Below are positions 25,867 through 36,254 of a DNA stretch of 64,000 nucleotides, in pieces. The notes under the pieces were generated by a model, which worked only from the letters and a program-made list of their open reading frames with translations, was not told where the DNA came from and did not search any database. The stretch comes from Rikenellaceae bacterium (lineage in GTDB: Bacteria > Bacteroidota > Bacteroidia > Bacteroidales > Rikenellaceae). Position numbers and translations under genes: made by a program. The stretch covers positions 62,001 through 126,000 of the forward strand of contig JAJQEF010000003.1 in the NCBI GenBank assembly GCA_021201795.1, in the 5' to 3' direction. Within the stretch, counting starts at the first letter, position 1, and every line of letters starts with the position of its first letter.

Positions 25867-26604
25867 TTAAATTTGAATTTGCAGTAGGTATTTGGCCGTC
25901 TGATCTTTAGTGTTTTCCCATTTCCACTTGGGAGATTTTTTTATCAACTTTCTTAATTTCTCCGAAAGTTCCTTATTATTTTCGTTTATTACAACAATAT
26001 TGTCCGGTTTTCCATTTTTTCCGATTTCAAATTCGAGAGTCAGGTTTCCAGATTTAGGGTAAGCGTCGTCTTCTATAAATTTTGTTGTCAGCCACTCTTC
26101 AAATGAATTATAATTTTTCTGGATGAACACAAGTTCTTTACTTAAATTATTTATTTGCTATAAACTGAACTCTGAAAATTTAAACGAATTCGAACGTAAT
26201 TTTATTCATTTGGACCGCATTTTAATATTCGGATTGTAAAATAAAAATGGTACTGTGTAATGGAAATTCACAGGCTTACCGTTTTTATATGCAGGTTCCC
26301 ATTTAGGACTCGCGGCAAGACTATTGACTATTTCATCTGCAAGTATTTTTTCAGTGTATTCCAATATTTTCACATCGGTCAATTCTCCATCCGTGTTTAT
26401 TGTAAAACTCGCCAATACACCTCCGGGTATTCCCCTGTTATACATCTCCCATGGGTATTTCGCATGACCCACGATCCATGTCATAAAACTCTCGATATTC
26501 CCGTTCATAAACTTGGGAAGAACATCTGGTCCTTCGCTACTGTCTGAATAAGTTTTCATTGGCAGCAGACACAATAAAGATAATAAAATCCGGTAAATTT
26601 TCAT
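25867..26604 (-). pseudogene. Two-domain TonB_C protein with in-frame TGA and TAG in the linker
   Basis: Signal peptide (ILLSLLCLLPMKTYS), then a TonB_C domain (YPWEMYNRGIPGGVLASF to SPKWEPAYKNGKPV). The tracked ORF stops at 26206, but the same frame continues after that TGA, then a TAG, into the second domain (SFEEWLTTKF to KWENTKD). The sequence between the stops aligns in length and residues with the linker of the neighbouring paralogue. This is therefore one gene with two nonsense codons, not two genes. It lies ten bases before the next paralogue. Confidence 0.75.
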
Positions 26605-26651
26605 AATATAGGGTTTAAAAATTATATGAGTCAGTTAGTTAAGGCTTGCGA

Positions 26652-27414
26652 TTAATCGATATATTTAATTTCAAGCCTGTACCTTACTGGTGACTCTATG
26701 TCGTTTTTATCGTCCCATTTCCACTTGGGGCATTTTGATAATATCTTTCTGATTATTTTTGAAAACCCGGGATCATTATCTTCGATAAACTCTATATTTT
26801 GTAACCTCCCTTTCTTATCTATTTCGAATTCACAAATAGCAAAACAGACTCTGTATACAGTATCACTCGCAAAAGAATACTCGGCGGATATCCATTTCTC
26901 AAAAGAATCGACATGCTTATGTTTAAATGAAGGTTGTTTTTGCGTCTGAGTGAGAAGCTTTAAATCTACTTGTGAAAATTTATTTAATCCGGATAAAAAT
27001 CTATACATTTTGGGATCTTTTCTCCCTGCGTAATGATTGAACATGACAGGTATCGACATAGAAACATTCACTGCCTTACCGTGCTCATATCCCGGTTCCC
27101 ATAAGGGAGAGAGCTCTAAAACTTTTACAACTGTGTTGGCGAATTTTACTTCGGTATATTCTTTTATTTGAATATCGGTTAATTCTCCTTTCGTGTTTAT
27201 AACAAAATTTACCCTTGCAGCTACGTATTCATTACCGGTATATCCGTCCAAACAGTAATTGTCCCAGTTACTAAAATGATACAGATCTTTTCCCAGGAAA
27301 GTAGGATGTATTTTTCCTGTTTTTTTTTATTCCCGTATCTTCTGAAAAGCCGGAATTTAAAGTGCTTCCAATTAATATTAAAAAAATAAATAATACACGA
27401 AAGGAGAATTTCAT
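26652..27414 (-). pseudogene. Two-domain TonB_C protein, frameshifted in an A9 run
   Basis: The likely start is ATG 27414 (KFSFRVLFIFLILIGSTL, a signal peptide), ten bases after uxuB. The frame is lost in a run of nine T on the plus strand (27320-27328). Eight would give TGKIHPTFLGKDLYHF and join the tracked ORF at 27251. Two TonB_C domains follow: VAARVNFVINTKGEL to SPLWEPGYEHGKAV, and a second ending CPKWKWDDKND. Same family as the two genes downstream. Confidence 0.72.
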
Positions 27415-27424
27415 AAATTAAAAA

Positions 27425-28237
27425 TTACAGACAGAAAGCGTCGAAACCGCCATCCACTACTGTCAAGGTTCCGGATACGAATTTCGAAGCGTCGCTGGCA
27501 AGCCATTGCAGCGTTCCTACGAGTTCTTCAGGTGCCCCGAATCTTTTGAACGGTGTGTGTTCGATGATTAATCTGGCACGGTCTGTATAACTTCCGTCAG
27601 GGTTAGTTAATAATGTTCTATTCTGCTCCGTAAGGAAAAATCCCGGAGCTATTGCGTTTACACGGATTCCGTCTCCATATTTAAGAGCCATTTCACCGCA
27701 CATGTATTTTGTAAAGTTAGTAATCGCAGCCTTCGCGGTTCCGTATCCGGCTACGCGCGTAAGCGGCCTTATAGCAGATTCGGATGAAATATTGATTATC
27801 GAACCTGTTTTCTGCAGTGTCATTGCTTTAGCGAATACCATGGTAGGTATGATCGATCCGAAAAGATTCAGGTCGACTACGGTACGGAAATCATCTAAGT
27901 TGAGATCGAAAATAGTTTTGTCAGGAGGGATTGTCGCTCCAGGCATGTTTCCTCCGGCACAGTTTATAAGCACGTCTATCCTGCCGTATTTTTCCATGAT
28001 CTGTTCGTAATTTTTTTCAAGGATCTCCCTGTCCATTACATACGATTGAAGAAATATTGCTTCCCCTCCTGATTTGCGTATTTTTTCGGCAAGATTTTCG
28101 CCGGCTTCATTTTTCCTTGCAAGAAGGACTACTTTAGCTCCCTGTTCCCCAAAGTGCTCTGACATGGCAGTTCCGAGGACTCCGGTTGCACCTGTAATAA
28201 TTACGACTTTGTCCTTTACGCAAAATAGATTTTTCAT
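27425..28237 (-). CDS. SDR oxidoreductase, probable D-mannonate (fructuronate) oxidoreductase
   Basis: 270 residues, classical short-chain dehydrogenase: cofactor motif TGATGVLG, NCAGG, catalytic serine in NISSES, YGTAK (Tyr-x3-Lys) and a C-terminal GGFDAF. Interconversion of fructuronate and mannonate would feed UxuA. The assignment rests on the family's usual pairing with uxuA in Bacteroidetes and on the shared minus-strand unit; substrate is inferred. First gene of the unit. Confidence 0.85.
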   Translation of the reverse strand: MKNLFCVKDKVVIITGATGVLGTAMSEHFGEQGAKVVLLARKNEAGENLAEKIRKSGGEAIFLQSYVMDREILEKNYEQIMEKYGRIDVLINCAGGNMPGATIPPDKTIFDLNLDDFRTVVDLNLFGSIIPTMVFAKAMTLQKTGSIINISSESAIRPLTRVAGYGTAKAAITNFTKYMCGEMALKYGDGIRVNAIAPGFFLTEQNRTLLTNPDGSYTDRARLIIEHTPFKRFGAPEELVGTLQWLASDASKFVSGTLTVVDGGFDAFCL

Positions 28238-28376
28238 GTTAAAATTATCTTTAATTTCGAAATTAGTGAAAATACGTTAATAATTTTCAAAAGTATTGAT
28301 TTTTTTATAAAATTATATCACTATGTATTGCGGATATAATAAAATAAATATTGGAACAATAAATTATTGAATATTT

Positions 28377-28820
28377 ATGGACTCCGGAAGGCAGAAAATA
28401 GCGGTGCAAAGGAAAATACTTATATCCTCTGCGATTATAATGATCGGATACATATTCTTCCATTAGGTTTGGTTGCAGGTGTGCTGTTATTGTATTTTCC
28501 GGAATAGGATGGATAGACAGTGCGATCGCGCTTGTATTCGGATCAATAATTATAATCACCGGATTGTCCATACTCAGGAAGAGGATTTCTAATCTTATGG
28601 ATGGTTCGGATCGCAGGACGCGCGAGACGGTTCTTAATACGATTGAAAAAAGAGACCACACTGACTGGATAGATCTCTATAATATGCCTTGCCCATTGCG
28701 GAATACGGTAGCGTCTTCCATATCGACTGCGACATAACCTTACCTTATTATTTCAGGAAACTCGAATTTATAGCCGTAATAAAACTTACGTTTTCGAATC
28801 TGGCACATAACGACGAGTAA
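28377..28820 (+). pseudogene. Relic of a cation diffusion facilitator (CDF) transporter
   Basis: Three frames carry successive pieces of one family. First, KIAVQRKILISSAIIMIGY resembles the N-terminal helix; next, SGIGWIDSAIALVFGSIIIITG and ISNLMDGSD resemble the last membrane helix and the start of the cytoplasmic domain; finally, AEYGSVFHIDCDITLPYYF resembles its end. Most of the membrane domain is deleted. No intact ORF remains. Confidence 0.7.
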
Positions 28821-28825
28821 ATTTG

Positions 28826-28854
28826 TTTGTTTTTAAAAAAATTTATTAATTTTG
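28826..28854 (+). promoter_or_regulatory. Promoter of the arabinan operon
   Basis: TTTG (28826-28829), a 17-base gap and TAATTTTG (28847-28854) match the Bacteroidetes -33/-7 pattern. A second TTTG at 28822 gives a 21-base gap. The GH43 start lies 24 bases downstream. Confidence 0.6.
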
Positions 28855-28878
28855 AAAAAATCATTACAGACCTGAACG

Positions 28879-29859
28879 ATGTACCGTAAAATTCTTTTGA
28901 TAAATCTATTTGCACTCATTGGATTATTGTCCGCGAGTGCTGTCGAAATGCCTTATGTGCATGATCCTGTAGTCGCAGAGTATAACGGAGTGTACTATCT
29001 CTTCTGTACGGGACGTGGTATAACTGTTATGTCCTCTACGGATCTAAAGGATTGGAAGAGGGAGAGACCGGTATTCGACGAACCTCCCGTGTGGGCTATG
29101 GAAGCTGTTCCCGGGTTCAGGGGACATATATGGGCGCCGGATATAATTTATAAAAATGGTCTTTATTATTTATATTATTCCGTTTCTTCTTTTGGAAAAA
29201 ATACTTCTTGTATAGGTGTTGCCGTTAATAAAACACTGTATCCTTCATCTCCCGACTTCAGATGGAATGATATGGGCAAGGTTTTACAATCTGTACCCAA
29301 TAGGGATATGTGGAACGCTATCGATCCTAATATAATTATTGATCGAAATGGAGAGGCATGGATGAACTTCGGTTCTTTCTGGGAGGGCATCAAACTGGTT
29401 AAGCTCGATAATGAAATGGTTTCTCTGGCTCAACCGGAAGAATGGTATTTGCTCTCACGAAGACCGCGCGAACCGGAGGAAGCTGACGATAATCCCGGCA
29501 GCGGAGCGGTGGAAGCTCCATTTATATTTGAACGTGGAGATTATTATTATCTTTTCGTATCTTTCGATTATTGCTGTAGGGGAGAGGACAGCGACTATAA
29601 AGTGGTTGTGGGAAGATCTAAAGATGTGACCGGGCCTTATTATGATCGTGATGGGGTAGATATGCTTGAAGGAGGAGCGGAAGTAGTTATATCCGGAAAT
29701 AAACGTTTCCCGGGAGTAGGGCATAATTCCGTATATACATTCGACGGTAAGGATTATATGTTTTTCCATGCATACGATATGGAAGAGAACGGACGGTCTC
29801 GTTTATTGGTGAGAGAGCTCAGATGGGATAATGACGGATGGCCGACCGCAGAATTGTAG
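28879..29859 (+). CDS. GH43-family arabinan endo-1,5-alpha-L-arabinosidase, exported
   Basis: 326 residues with a signal peptide (LINLFALIGLLSASA). Five-bladed propeller glycosidase of GH43: the base aspartate is in YVHDPV, the pKa-modulating aspartate in AIDPN, and the acid glutamate in GAVEAPFI; GVGHNSV is the conserved histidine loop. These blocks are closest to arabinanases cutting 1,5-arabinan, the side chain of pectin. First gene of a two-gene operon with the GH51 enzyme, 23 bases apart. Confidence 0.88.
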   Translation: MYRKILLINLFALIGLLSASAVEMPYVHDPVVAEYNGVYYLFCTGRGITVMSSTDLKDWKRERPVFDEPPVWAMEAVPGFRGHIWAPDIIYKNGLYYLYYSVSSFGKNTSCIGVAVNKTLYPSSPDFRWNDMGKVLQSVPNRDMWNAIDPNIIIDRNGEAWMNFGSFWEGIKLVKLDNEMVSLAQPEEWYLLSRRPREPEEADDNPGSGAVEAPFIFERGDYYYLFVSFDYCCRGEDSDYKVVVGRSKDVTGPYYDRDGVDMLEGGAEVVISGNKRFPGVGHNSVYTFDGKDYMFFHAYDMEENGRSRLLVRELRWDNDGWPTAEL

Positions 29860-29882
29860 TAACTAACTAACACCAAATATTC

Positions 29883-31847
29883 ATGAACAAATTTAAAATT
29901 TTATCTCTATGTGCCGCAGTATGTGTTCTTTGCGGAGAAGGAAAGGCTTCAGCACAAGATAAGACGACTATAAACGTCGACGCTTCTCAGGTAGGGGCCC
30001 CAATTCAGTCTACGATGTACGGTGTCTTTTTCGAAGATATCAATTTCGGAGCGGATGGAGGTCTTTATGCCGAACTCATTAAAAACAGGTCTTTCGAATT
30101 TAAAAATCATCTCGTAGGATGGCTTCCGTTCGGAGATGTCGAGATACGTAAAGATAAACCTGCTTTCGATCAGAATCCGCATTATGCGCGTCTGACTTTC
30201 AAAACCCGTAATCTTACAAGCTCGGGACTTGAGAATGAAGGTTTCCGTGGAATCGGTTTTAAACAGGGTGAGAAATATAAGTTCTCGATGTATGCGCGCA
30301 ATCAGGAGAAAGAGCCTGTGAAAGTTAAAATCGAACTTATCAGCAGTGATAATGTAGTAGCCAGTGCTGAATTAGTCGTTGAAAGTAATAAATGGACGAA
30401 ATTATCCGCGGATCTGGTTCCGAGACGTACCGATAAAAAAGGTAAGATACGCATCACAATGGCAGGACGCGGTGTTATAGATCTGGATCATATATCGCTG
30501 TTCCCTGAAAATACATGGAAGGGAAGAGAAGGCGGACTAAGAGCCGATCTTGTACAGGCGCTTTACGACCTTAACCCAGGGTTGTTCCGTTTCCCCGGCG
30601 GATGTATCGTGGAGGGAACGACGCTCGATACCCGTTACGAATGGAAAAAATCCGTGGGACCGGTAGAGAATCGTCCTACGAACATCAACCGTTGGAACTA
30701 TACTTTCAATCAGATCAGGGCTTACGATTACTTCCAGTCTCTCGGTCTCGGTTTTTATGAATACTTCCTCTTATCGGAAGATCTCGGAGCTGAGCCGCTG
30801 CCGGTTCTTAGCTGCGGTCTTGCTTGCCAGTATGAAAATTCGAATGATCCTCATGATAAGGAATACTGTCCGGTAGAACACTTACAGCCTTTTATAGATG
30901 ACGCACTGGATCTTATAGAATTCGCTAACGGAGCTGTTACGACTAAATGGGGTAAGTTGCGTGCTGAAATGGGACATCCCGAACCGTTCAATATGAAATA
31001 TATCGGTATAGGTAACGAACAGTGGGGAGAACTTTATCCTGAAAGACTCGAGAAATTCATCGTCGCTATCAAGGCTAAATATCCTGATATGCAGATCGTG
31101 GGAAGTTCAGGTCCGAGTGCTGCCGGCGAAAGATTCGATTACGGTTGGGAGCAAATGAACCGTCTTAATGTGGATCTTGTAGACGAACATTACTATGAAC
31201 CGCCTACATTCTTCTACAACGGTGCGACACGTTACGATAACTACGACAGAAACGGACCTAAAGTATTTGCCGGAGAGTATGCTGCTCACCATTCTTCGAA
31301 AACCAACAACTTCGATACTGCATTATCGGAAGCTGCATTCATGACAGGACTCGAAAGAAATGCGGACGTGGTATATATGGCTACTTATGCTCCTTTGTTT
31401 GCTCATCTTGATGCATGGCAGTGGAGGCCCGACCTTATCTGGTTCGATAATTTCGAAGTTGTGCTGACGCCTAATTATTATGTTCAGCAGTTGTACGGCC
31501 AGAATCCGGGAACGAACGTGGTACCCCTTACAGTAGACGGAAGTCCGCTTACCGGACAGAATAACCTTTACGGAAGTGCCGTAATAGATAAGAATACGAA
31601 TGAACTTATAATAAAAGTAGTGAACAGCAGCAACCAGGACAGGAATACTACTATAAAACTGGATTCATCTGTGAAAGGTGAAAATGCACAGGTCACTACT
31701 TTGCGTGCAGCTGATCTTTCGATGGAAAATTCGCTTGAAAATCCGAAAAATGTGGTACCTGTAAATTCTACTGCTAAAATCAGCAACGGCGAACTTAATT
31801 TCAATGTGAGATCGCAGTCGTTCAGCGTTATAAAAATTAAAATGTAA
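29883..31847 (+). CDS. GH51 alpha-L-arabinofuranosidase, exported
   Basis: 654 residues. A signal peptide (LSLCAAVCVLCGEGKASAQ), an inserted carbohydrate-binding-like domain (about residues 85-200), the TIM barrel and a C-terminal beta domain. The acid/base glutamate is in YIGIGNEQWG (about residue 378) and the nucleophile in VFAGEYAAH (about 463). It releases arabinose from the oligosaccharides made by the GH43 enzyme. A strong terminator follows. Confidence 0.93.
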   Translation: MNKFKILSLCAAVCVLCGEGKASAQDKTTINVDASQVGAPIQSTMYGVFFEDINFGADGGLYAELIKNRSFEFKNHLVGWLPFGDVEIRKDKPAFDQNPHYARLTFKTRNLTSSGLENEGFRGIGFKQGEKYKFSMYARNQEKEPVKVKIELISSDNVVASAELVVESNKWTKLSADLVPRRTDKKGKIRITMAGRGVIDLDHISLFPENTWKGREGGLRADLVQALYDLNPGLFRFPGGCIVEGTTLDTRYEWKKSVGPVENRPTNINRWNYTFNQIRAYDYFQSLGLGFYEYFLLSEDLGAEPLPVLSCGLACQYENSNDPHDKEYCPVEHLQPFIDDALDLIEFANGAVTTKWGKLRAEMGHPEPFNMKYIGIGNEQWGELYPERLEKFIVAIKAKYPDMQIVGSSGPSAAGERFDYGWEQMNRLNVDLVDEHYYEPPTFFYNGATRYDNYDRNGPKVFAGEYAAHHSSKTNNFDTALSEAAFMTGLERNADVVYMATYAPLFAHLDAWQWRPDLIWFDNFEVVLTPNYYVQQLYGQNPGTNVVPLTVDGSPLTGQNNLYGSAVIDKNTNELIIKVVNSSNQDRNTTIKLDSSVKGENAQVTTLRAADLSMENSLENPKNVVPVNSTAKISNGELNFNVRSQSFSVIKIKM

Positions 31848-31863
31848 TTAATTATTTAAGGTT

Positions 31864-31892
31864 AAAAAGAGAGGTTTAATGCCTCTCTTTTT
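31864..31892 (+). terminator. Terminator of the arabinan operon
   Basis: AAAAAGAGAGG, a seven-base loop and CCTCTCTTTTT: a perfect 11-bp hairpin with T tail, 17 bases after the GH51 stop. Confidence 0.92.
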
Positions 31893-31972
31893 TGTTTTTA
31901 CGGGGGTTATGTTTTTTATCTACTCATTCATGTATTTCGTCTATTTTATTCGTTGGCCACAATTTATTGGAA

Positions 31973-31980
31973 TACTTTTG
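31973..31980 (+). promoter_or_regulatory. -7 box of the outer-membrane barrel gene
   Basis: TACTTTTG is an exact TAnnTTTG, 30 bases before ATG 32010; a TTG lies 17 bases upstream. Confidence 0.5.
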
Positions 31981-32009
31981 GCAATATAATTATGAAAATA
32001 TTTTAAGTG

Positions 32010-34889
32010 ATGAAAAAAATACTTCTGTTAAGTTTATTATTTGTTTTTACATTTCATTTCATTTACGCACAGGAAGCGAGGCGGGGAGTGGCCACCGGAA
32101 CCGTGCTCGATGCGGATGACGGAAGTCCATTAATCGGAGCTGTCGTTGTAATCGACAGTACGAGGCAGACTTCTACCGACGTCAGGGGTGAATTCAGTTT
32201 AAACAGTATCCGGATGGATAAAGACGTGGAGCTGGAAGTATCTTTTATCGGATACGAAACTTTGTTCCGTAACATCAGGGTAGATACATTAACGAATCTG
32301 GGTAACATACAACTTCGGAAAAGTACGATCCTTATCGATGCTGCTGAAGTTACGGCAGAAGCTCCGATGATGGTGCAGAAAGGAGACACTCTCCAATTCA
32401 ATGCAGGGCAATTCAAAACAAATCCGGATGCGGACGGAAGCGATCTTGTAAATAAAATGCCGGGAATGGAAGTCTCGGACGGAAGTGTTAAGGCACAAGG
32501 TGAAACAGTGACACGGGTTTATGTCGATGGAAAACTTACTTTCGGAGATGAGCCGATGACAGCATTACAAACGCTGCCTGCCGATCTTATCGAAAGTATC
32601 CAGATGTTCGACGAACTCAGCGATGAATCCAAATTCCTCGGTATAAACGATGGAAGGACCAACCGTGCCCTTAACGTAGTTACCAAAACAGGTAATGTTA
32701 AAACCGCTGTTACGGCACGTATAGAAGCCGGTTATGGTGCCGAACTGGAGAAAAATATGAACGGCAACTATCAGAGTAGGTATACTGTGAACGGTGAGAC
32801 GAATATCTTTACAGAAAAGAACAGGTGGACCATAGGTTTCAATACCAATAATGTTAACTCTTCCGGTGGACGAGGCGGTTACAGAGGCTTCGGCGGCGGT
32901 GGCGGCGGTAATACGACCGCTCACATGGCAAATGTAAATTATTCGCGCGACTGGGGCGAAAAGGTGAAGCTAAATGCAAGTTATACCCTTAACCACAGAA
33001 AACAGGAGTCCATAAGCAGCACTCTACAGAATTATTTCCCTACGGACCAATTCGATGAAAGGATTATCTCGGACTCCTCACGGAATGACAGGAATTCCTA
33101 TACACATAACGGTAACGTAAGACTGGAATACACGATGAACGAGAATAACCGTTTTATGTTTATGCCTAATGTCTCATTCACCACCACGGATTCATGGAGC
33201 CAGACGCACACCATTACGAATACGGTTTCTAACGGAGAATATCTTTATAATGAAACACATACCACGAATGATTCGGACAACAAGAATTATAATGTAGGGG
33301 GTAATCTTATGTGGTTGAGAAGACTTGGAAATAACGGACGTTCGATATCGACGAGCTTCTCGGGACGTATCAATGAAAACGATGCGAACAGGTTCCAGCT
33401 GGATACGACGGAAATAAGTACCAATCCGATGAATAAATACATCGACTCATGGAATCGCAGCAGGCAGATAGGTGTGCGCCTGAACTATTCAGAACCGTTA
33501 AGTACATCTTCCCGTTTAAATGTAAATTATAACATACGATACGAAAAAAGCAAGGCGTATAAAATGGTTTATGACTGGCTCACCGGAGAGGAGGTAATAG
33601 ACGAACAGGTATCGAATATCTATACGCGTAACTACACCACAAATAACGCCGGAATAGGGTATACTTATAATAAAGACGATCTTACGGTTAATGCCAATCT
33701 GAACTACGAGCATTCTAAACTTAACAGAGATCAGGAGTTTCCGGACGTTCCGATGAACTATCGCCCGAGTTATACGTTCGACAATGTACTTCCCACTGTT
33801 AACGTAAGGTATTCGGCAGGGAGGAGTAAAAATCTGGGATTTACGTATAATACCCGTGTAAGTCTGCCGTCCGTGGAACAATTACAGGGCGTTGTGGATG
33901 ATTCTAATCCGTTGCAGCTTACCGCAGGTAATCCCGAACTTAAAGAGAGTTATACCCATAACGTACGTTTGATGTACAGGACCTCTAACCCGGAGAAATC
34001 GAGTACGTTCTATATTAACCTGAACGCTAATGCAGTACAGAATAATATTTCGACTAAGACCGAGTTCTTTAGTGAAGATACGGATCTTGGTAATCGGTAC
34101 GGATATTATGAAGCTCCTGCCGGATCACAGTTGAGAACTCCTGTCAATCTTAACGGTTATTATACCCTTAATTCAAGTATAGGTTATGGTTTCCCGTTTA
34201 CATCGTTGAAGACTAACATCGACCTGGGAGGTGGATATACCTTCACAAGATCCCCGTCTTATACAGGCGATGTGCTTAACCATTCGAATGCCAACTCCAT
34301 GAATTTCAGACTTAAGCTTGCCAGCAATATATCAGAGAACATTGATTTCACTATTTCATCCGATTCCCAATACAGTTATGCAACGAACAGTGCAAAAGCT
34401 AACACCAAATATTTCACACAGACCGTGGCTGGTACCGTAAGCATAATTTTTCTCGGAGGATTTACATTTAATTCCGATATTTCTTACAGGTATAACCACA
34501 GTATGTCCACGACAGGATTTACACAGAGATATACTCTGTGGAACGCAGGTATAGGCCGGAAGTTCCTTAAACGAAATAATGCTGAAATTCGTCTTACGCT
34601 CTATGACATTCTTAAGCAAAACACCAGTTTGTCCCACTCTATGAACGACAACTACATTTCTGACTCATGGACGAATACGATAGGACGCTATGCGATGCTT
34701 ACGTTTAGCTACAGATTTAACAGTCTCAGCCAACAACAGCAGGACAGAACTAATAGGAACAGGTTCCGTGAAGGAGGAGGTCCTGAGCGCGGAGAAAGAG
34801 TTCCTGGTGGTCCTGGCGGTAGCGGAAGGATGCCTTCGGGTGGAGGTTTTGGCGGAGGAATGCCTGGTGGTGGCTTCGGAGGAATGTAA
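32010..34889 (+). CDS. Large outer-membrane beta-barrel protein with carboxypeptidase-regulatory-like domain and Gly-rich tail
   Basis: 959 residues from ATG 32010 (the tracked GTG is one codon earlier). Signal peptide, then a CarboxypepD_reg-like fold (GTVLDADDGSPLIGAVVVIDS), a plug-like region (VNKMPGMEVSDG; VYVDGK) and a long beta-barrel of the TonB-dependent-receptor-like class; no classical TonB box is obvious. The C-terminal 50 residues are hydrophilic and then Gly/Pro-rich (GGGFGGGMPGGGFGGM), beyond the usual final strand. It directly precedes a LytS/LytR pair with a 36-base gap. Substrate unknown. Confidence 0.85.
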   Translation: MKKILLLSLLFVFTFHFIYAQEARRGVATGTVLDADDGSPLIGAVVVIDSTRQTSTDVRGEFSLNSIRMDKDVELEVSFIGYETLFRNIRVDTLTNLGNIQLRKSTILIDAAEVTAEAPMMVQKGDTLQFNAGQFKTNPDADGSDLVNKMPGMEVSDGSVKAQGETVTRVYVDGKLTFGDEPMTALQTLPADLIESIQMFDELSDESKFLGINDGRTNRALNVVTKTGNVKTAVTARIEAGYGAELEKNMNGNYQSRYTVNGETNIFTEKNRWTIGFNTNNVNSSGGRGGYRGFGGGGGGNTTAHMANVNYSRDWGEKVKLNASYTLNHRKQESISSTLQNYFPTDQFDERIISDSSRNDRNSYTHNGNVRLEYTMNENNRFMFMPNVSFTTTDSWSQTHTITNTVSNGEYLYNETHTTNDSDNKNYNVGGNLMWLRRLGNNGRSISTSFSGRINENDANRFQLDTTEISTNPMNKYIDSWNRSRQIGVRLNYSEPLSTSSRLNVNYNIRYEKSKAYKMVYDWLTGEEVIDEQVSNIYTRNYTTNNAGIGYTYNKDDLTVNANLNYEHSKLNRDQEFPDVPMNYRPSYTFDNVLPTVNVRYSAGRSKNLGFTYNTRVSLPSVEQLQGVVDDSNPLQLTAGNPELKESYTHNVRLMYRTSNPEKSSTFYINLNANAVQNNISTKTEFFSEDTDLGNRYGYYEAPAGSQLRTPVNLNGYYTLNSSIGYGFPFTSLKTNIDLGGGYTFTRSPSYTGDVLNHSNANSMNFRLKLASNISENIDFTISSDSQYSYATNSAKANTKYFTQTVAGTVSIIFLGGFTFNSDISYRYNHSMSTTGFTQRYTLWNAGIGRKFLKRNNAEIRLTLYDILKQNTSLSHSMNDNYISDSWTNTIGRYAMLTFSYRFNSLSQQQQDRTNRNRFREGGGPERGERVPGGPGGSGRMPSGGGFGGGMPGGGFGGM

Positions 34890-34925
34890 AATAAATTTGT
34901 TATATTTATGATATAATTTCAGCCA

Positions 34926-36254
34926 ATGAAGAACCATAAATATCCGATCCATACTCTGACATGGATCGCCGTTATAGCAATAAATTACTTTGTATTGAAA
35001 AGTTCCGGATATACCGGCTACGGGTTCCGACTGTTTGTGACCACTTTATTATGGCTGGTATTCTTCTATGTAAATTATTCACTGCTTATACCTAAACTGC
35101 TGTTGCGGAAAAAAGTAGTTATATATGTTCTGTCTTCGATAATATTTTTCACAGGCACTTATTTTCTTTCCAAGTATACGGATATTCAGCTGATTAAAAG
35201 AGAACTGAAGAAGCAATACGTAAGTCTGGAGAGTTTTGACGATGTGAAGGAATCCTGGGAAATTAAAACGGAAGAATACCGCCGGAGCAGGGATAGGGAG
35301 CGTAAAGAACATACGGGTTCTTCCAGAATTCCCGGTGTAGGAAGCGGTAGAAGGCAGTTGGGCTCCGGAAACCGTATGGAACATGTTCCGCCCCCGTACG
35401 ATGAAGAAAGGGAGCGCACGGGATTTACCGACAGGGAAGCTGAATACGATAGGGCGCTACGCGACTATGAAAGGTCGTACAGGCGTTATAACTGGTTCGT
35501 AAAAACCAATTATAATCCGTTGGAAGGTTATAATTTATCTTATTTTTTCATCCTTATATTTTTTTATCTCGCGGGACTTGCTTTATCCTTTATGGATAAA
35601 TATAGTAAGGAAACAAAAAGAAGAACGGAACTCGAGAATGAAAAGGTGGCTGCAGAGCTGGCTTATCTTAAACAACAAATAAATCCTCACTTCCTTTTCA
35701 ATACGCTTAATGCGATATATTCTTATACTATTTCAGTGTCTGACGAAGCATCTGACGCGGTTTTGAAACTATCCGCAATACTAAGGTACATGCTCTATGA
35801 AACCGATAAAAAAAAGGTTCCCCTTTCAGATGAGATTTCCATCTTATATGATTATATAGAGCTTCAAAAGCTGCGTATAACAGATAAAACCGATATGAGA
35901 TTTGAAATCACAGGAGATCCGTCCGAGCATCTGATCGAACCGATGTTACTGATACCGATTATCGAGAATGCATTTAAATACGGTGTGGACAGCCTGAAAG
36001 ATTCTTTTATCCATATACGGCTGGCAATTGAGAAAAAAAGGATAGAATTCGAGGTTACCAACAGGATCATTAAACGTAACAATGAACCTGAAGGAAATTC
36101 CGGAATAGGCATCAAAAATATAAAAAGAAGACTCAAACTGATATACGGTAATAATTATTCACTGGTTACAGAGGAAAAAAACGGAATATTTAACGTAGCT
36201 TTACAACTAAATACTGAAAATCGCTTGACAGATGAAATGTATAGCAGTCGATGA
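34926..36254 (+). CDS. LytS-family sensor histidine kinase
   Basis: 442 residues. Four hydrophobic helices; between the third and fourth is a ~125-residue, strongly charged loop with many Arg, Glu, Gly and Pro (for example RRSRDRERKEHTGSSR). The kinase core has the His_kinase motif QINPHFLFNTLNAI (phosphorylated histidine) and the N-box IPIIENAFKYG, then GNSGIGIKNIKRRL. Its gene overlaps the response regulator by 23 bases. Confidence 0.92.
   Translation: MKNHKYPIHTLTWIAVIAINYFVLKSSGYTGYGFRLFVTTLLWLVFFYVNYSLLIPKLLLRKKVVIYVLSSIIFFTGTYFLSKYTDIQLIKRELKKQYVSLESFDDVKESWEIKTEEYRRSRDRERKEHTGSSRIPGVGSGRRQLGSGNRMEHVPPPYDEERERTGFTDREAEYDRALRDYERSYRRYNWFVKTNYNPLEGYNLSYFFILIFFYLAGLALSFMDKYSKETKRRTELENEKVAAELAYLKQQINPHFLFNTLNAIYSYTISVSDEASDAVLKLSAILRYMLYETDKKKVPLSDEISILYDYIELQKLRITDKTDMRFEITGDPSEHLIEPMLLIPIIENAFKYGVDSLKDSFIHIRLAIEKKRIEFEVTNRIIKRNNEPEGNSGIGIKNIKRRLKLIYGNNYSLVTEEKNGIFNVALQLNTENRLTDEMYSSR

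Noticed and set aside
34690-34911. 73-residue ORF inside the outer-membrane barrel gene
   Set aside because: Out-of-frame shadow of the Gly-rich tail of the real gene.
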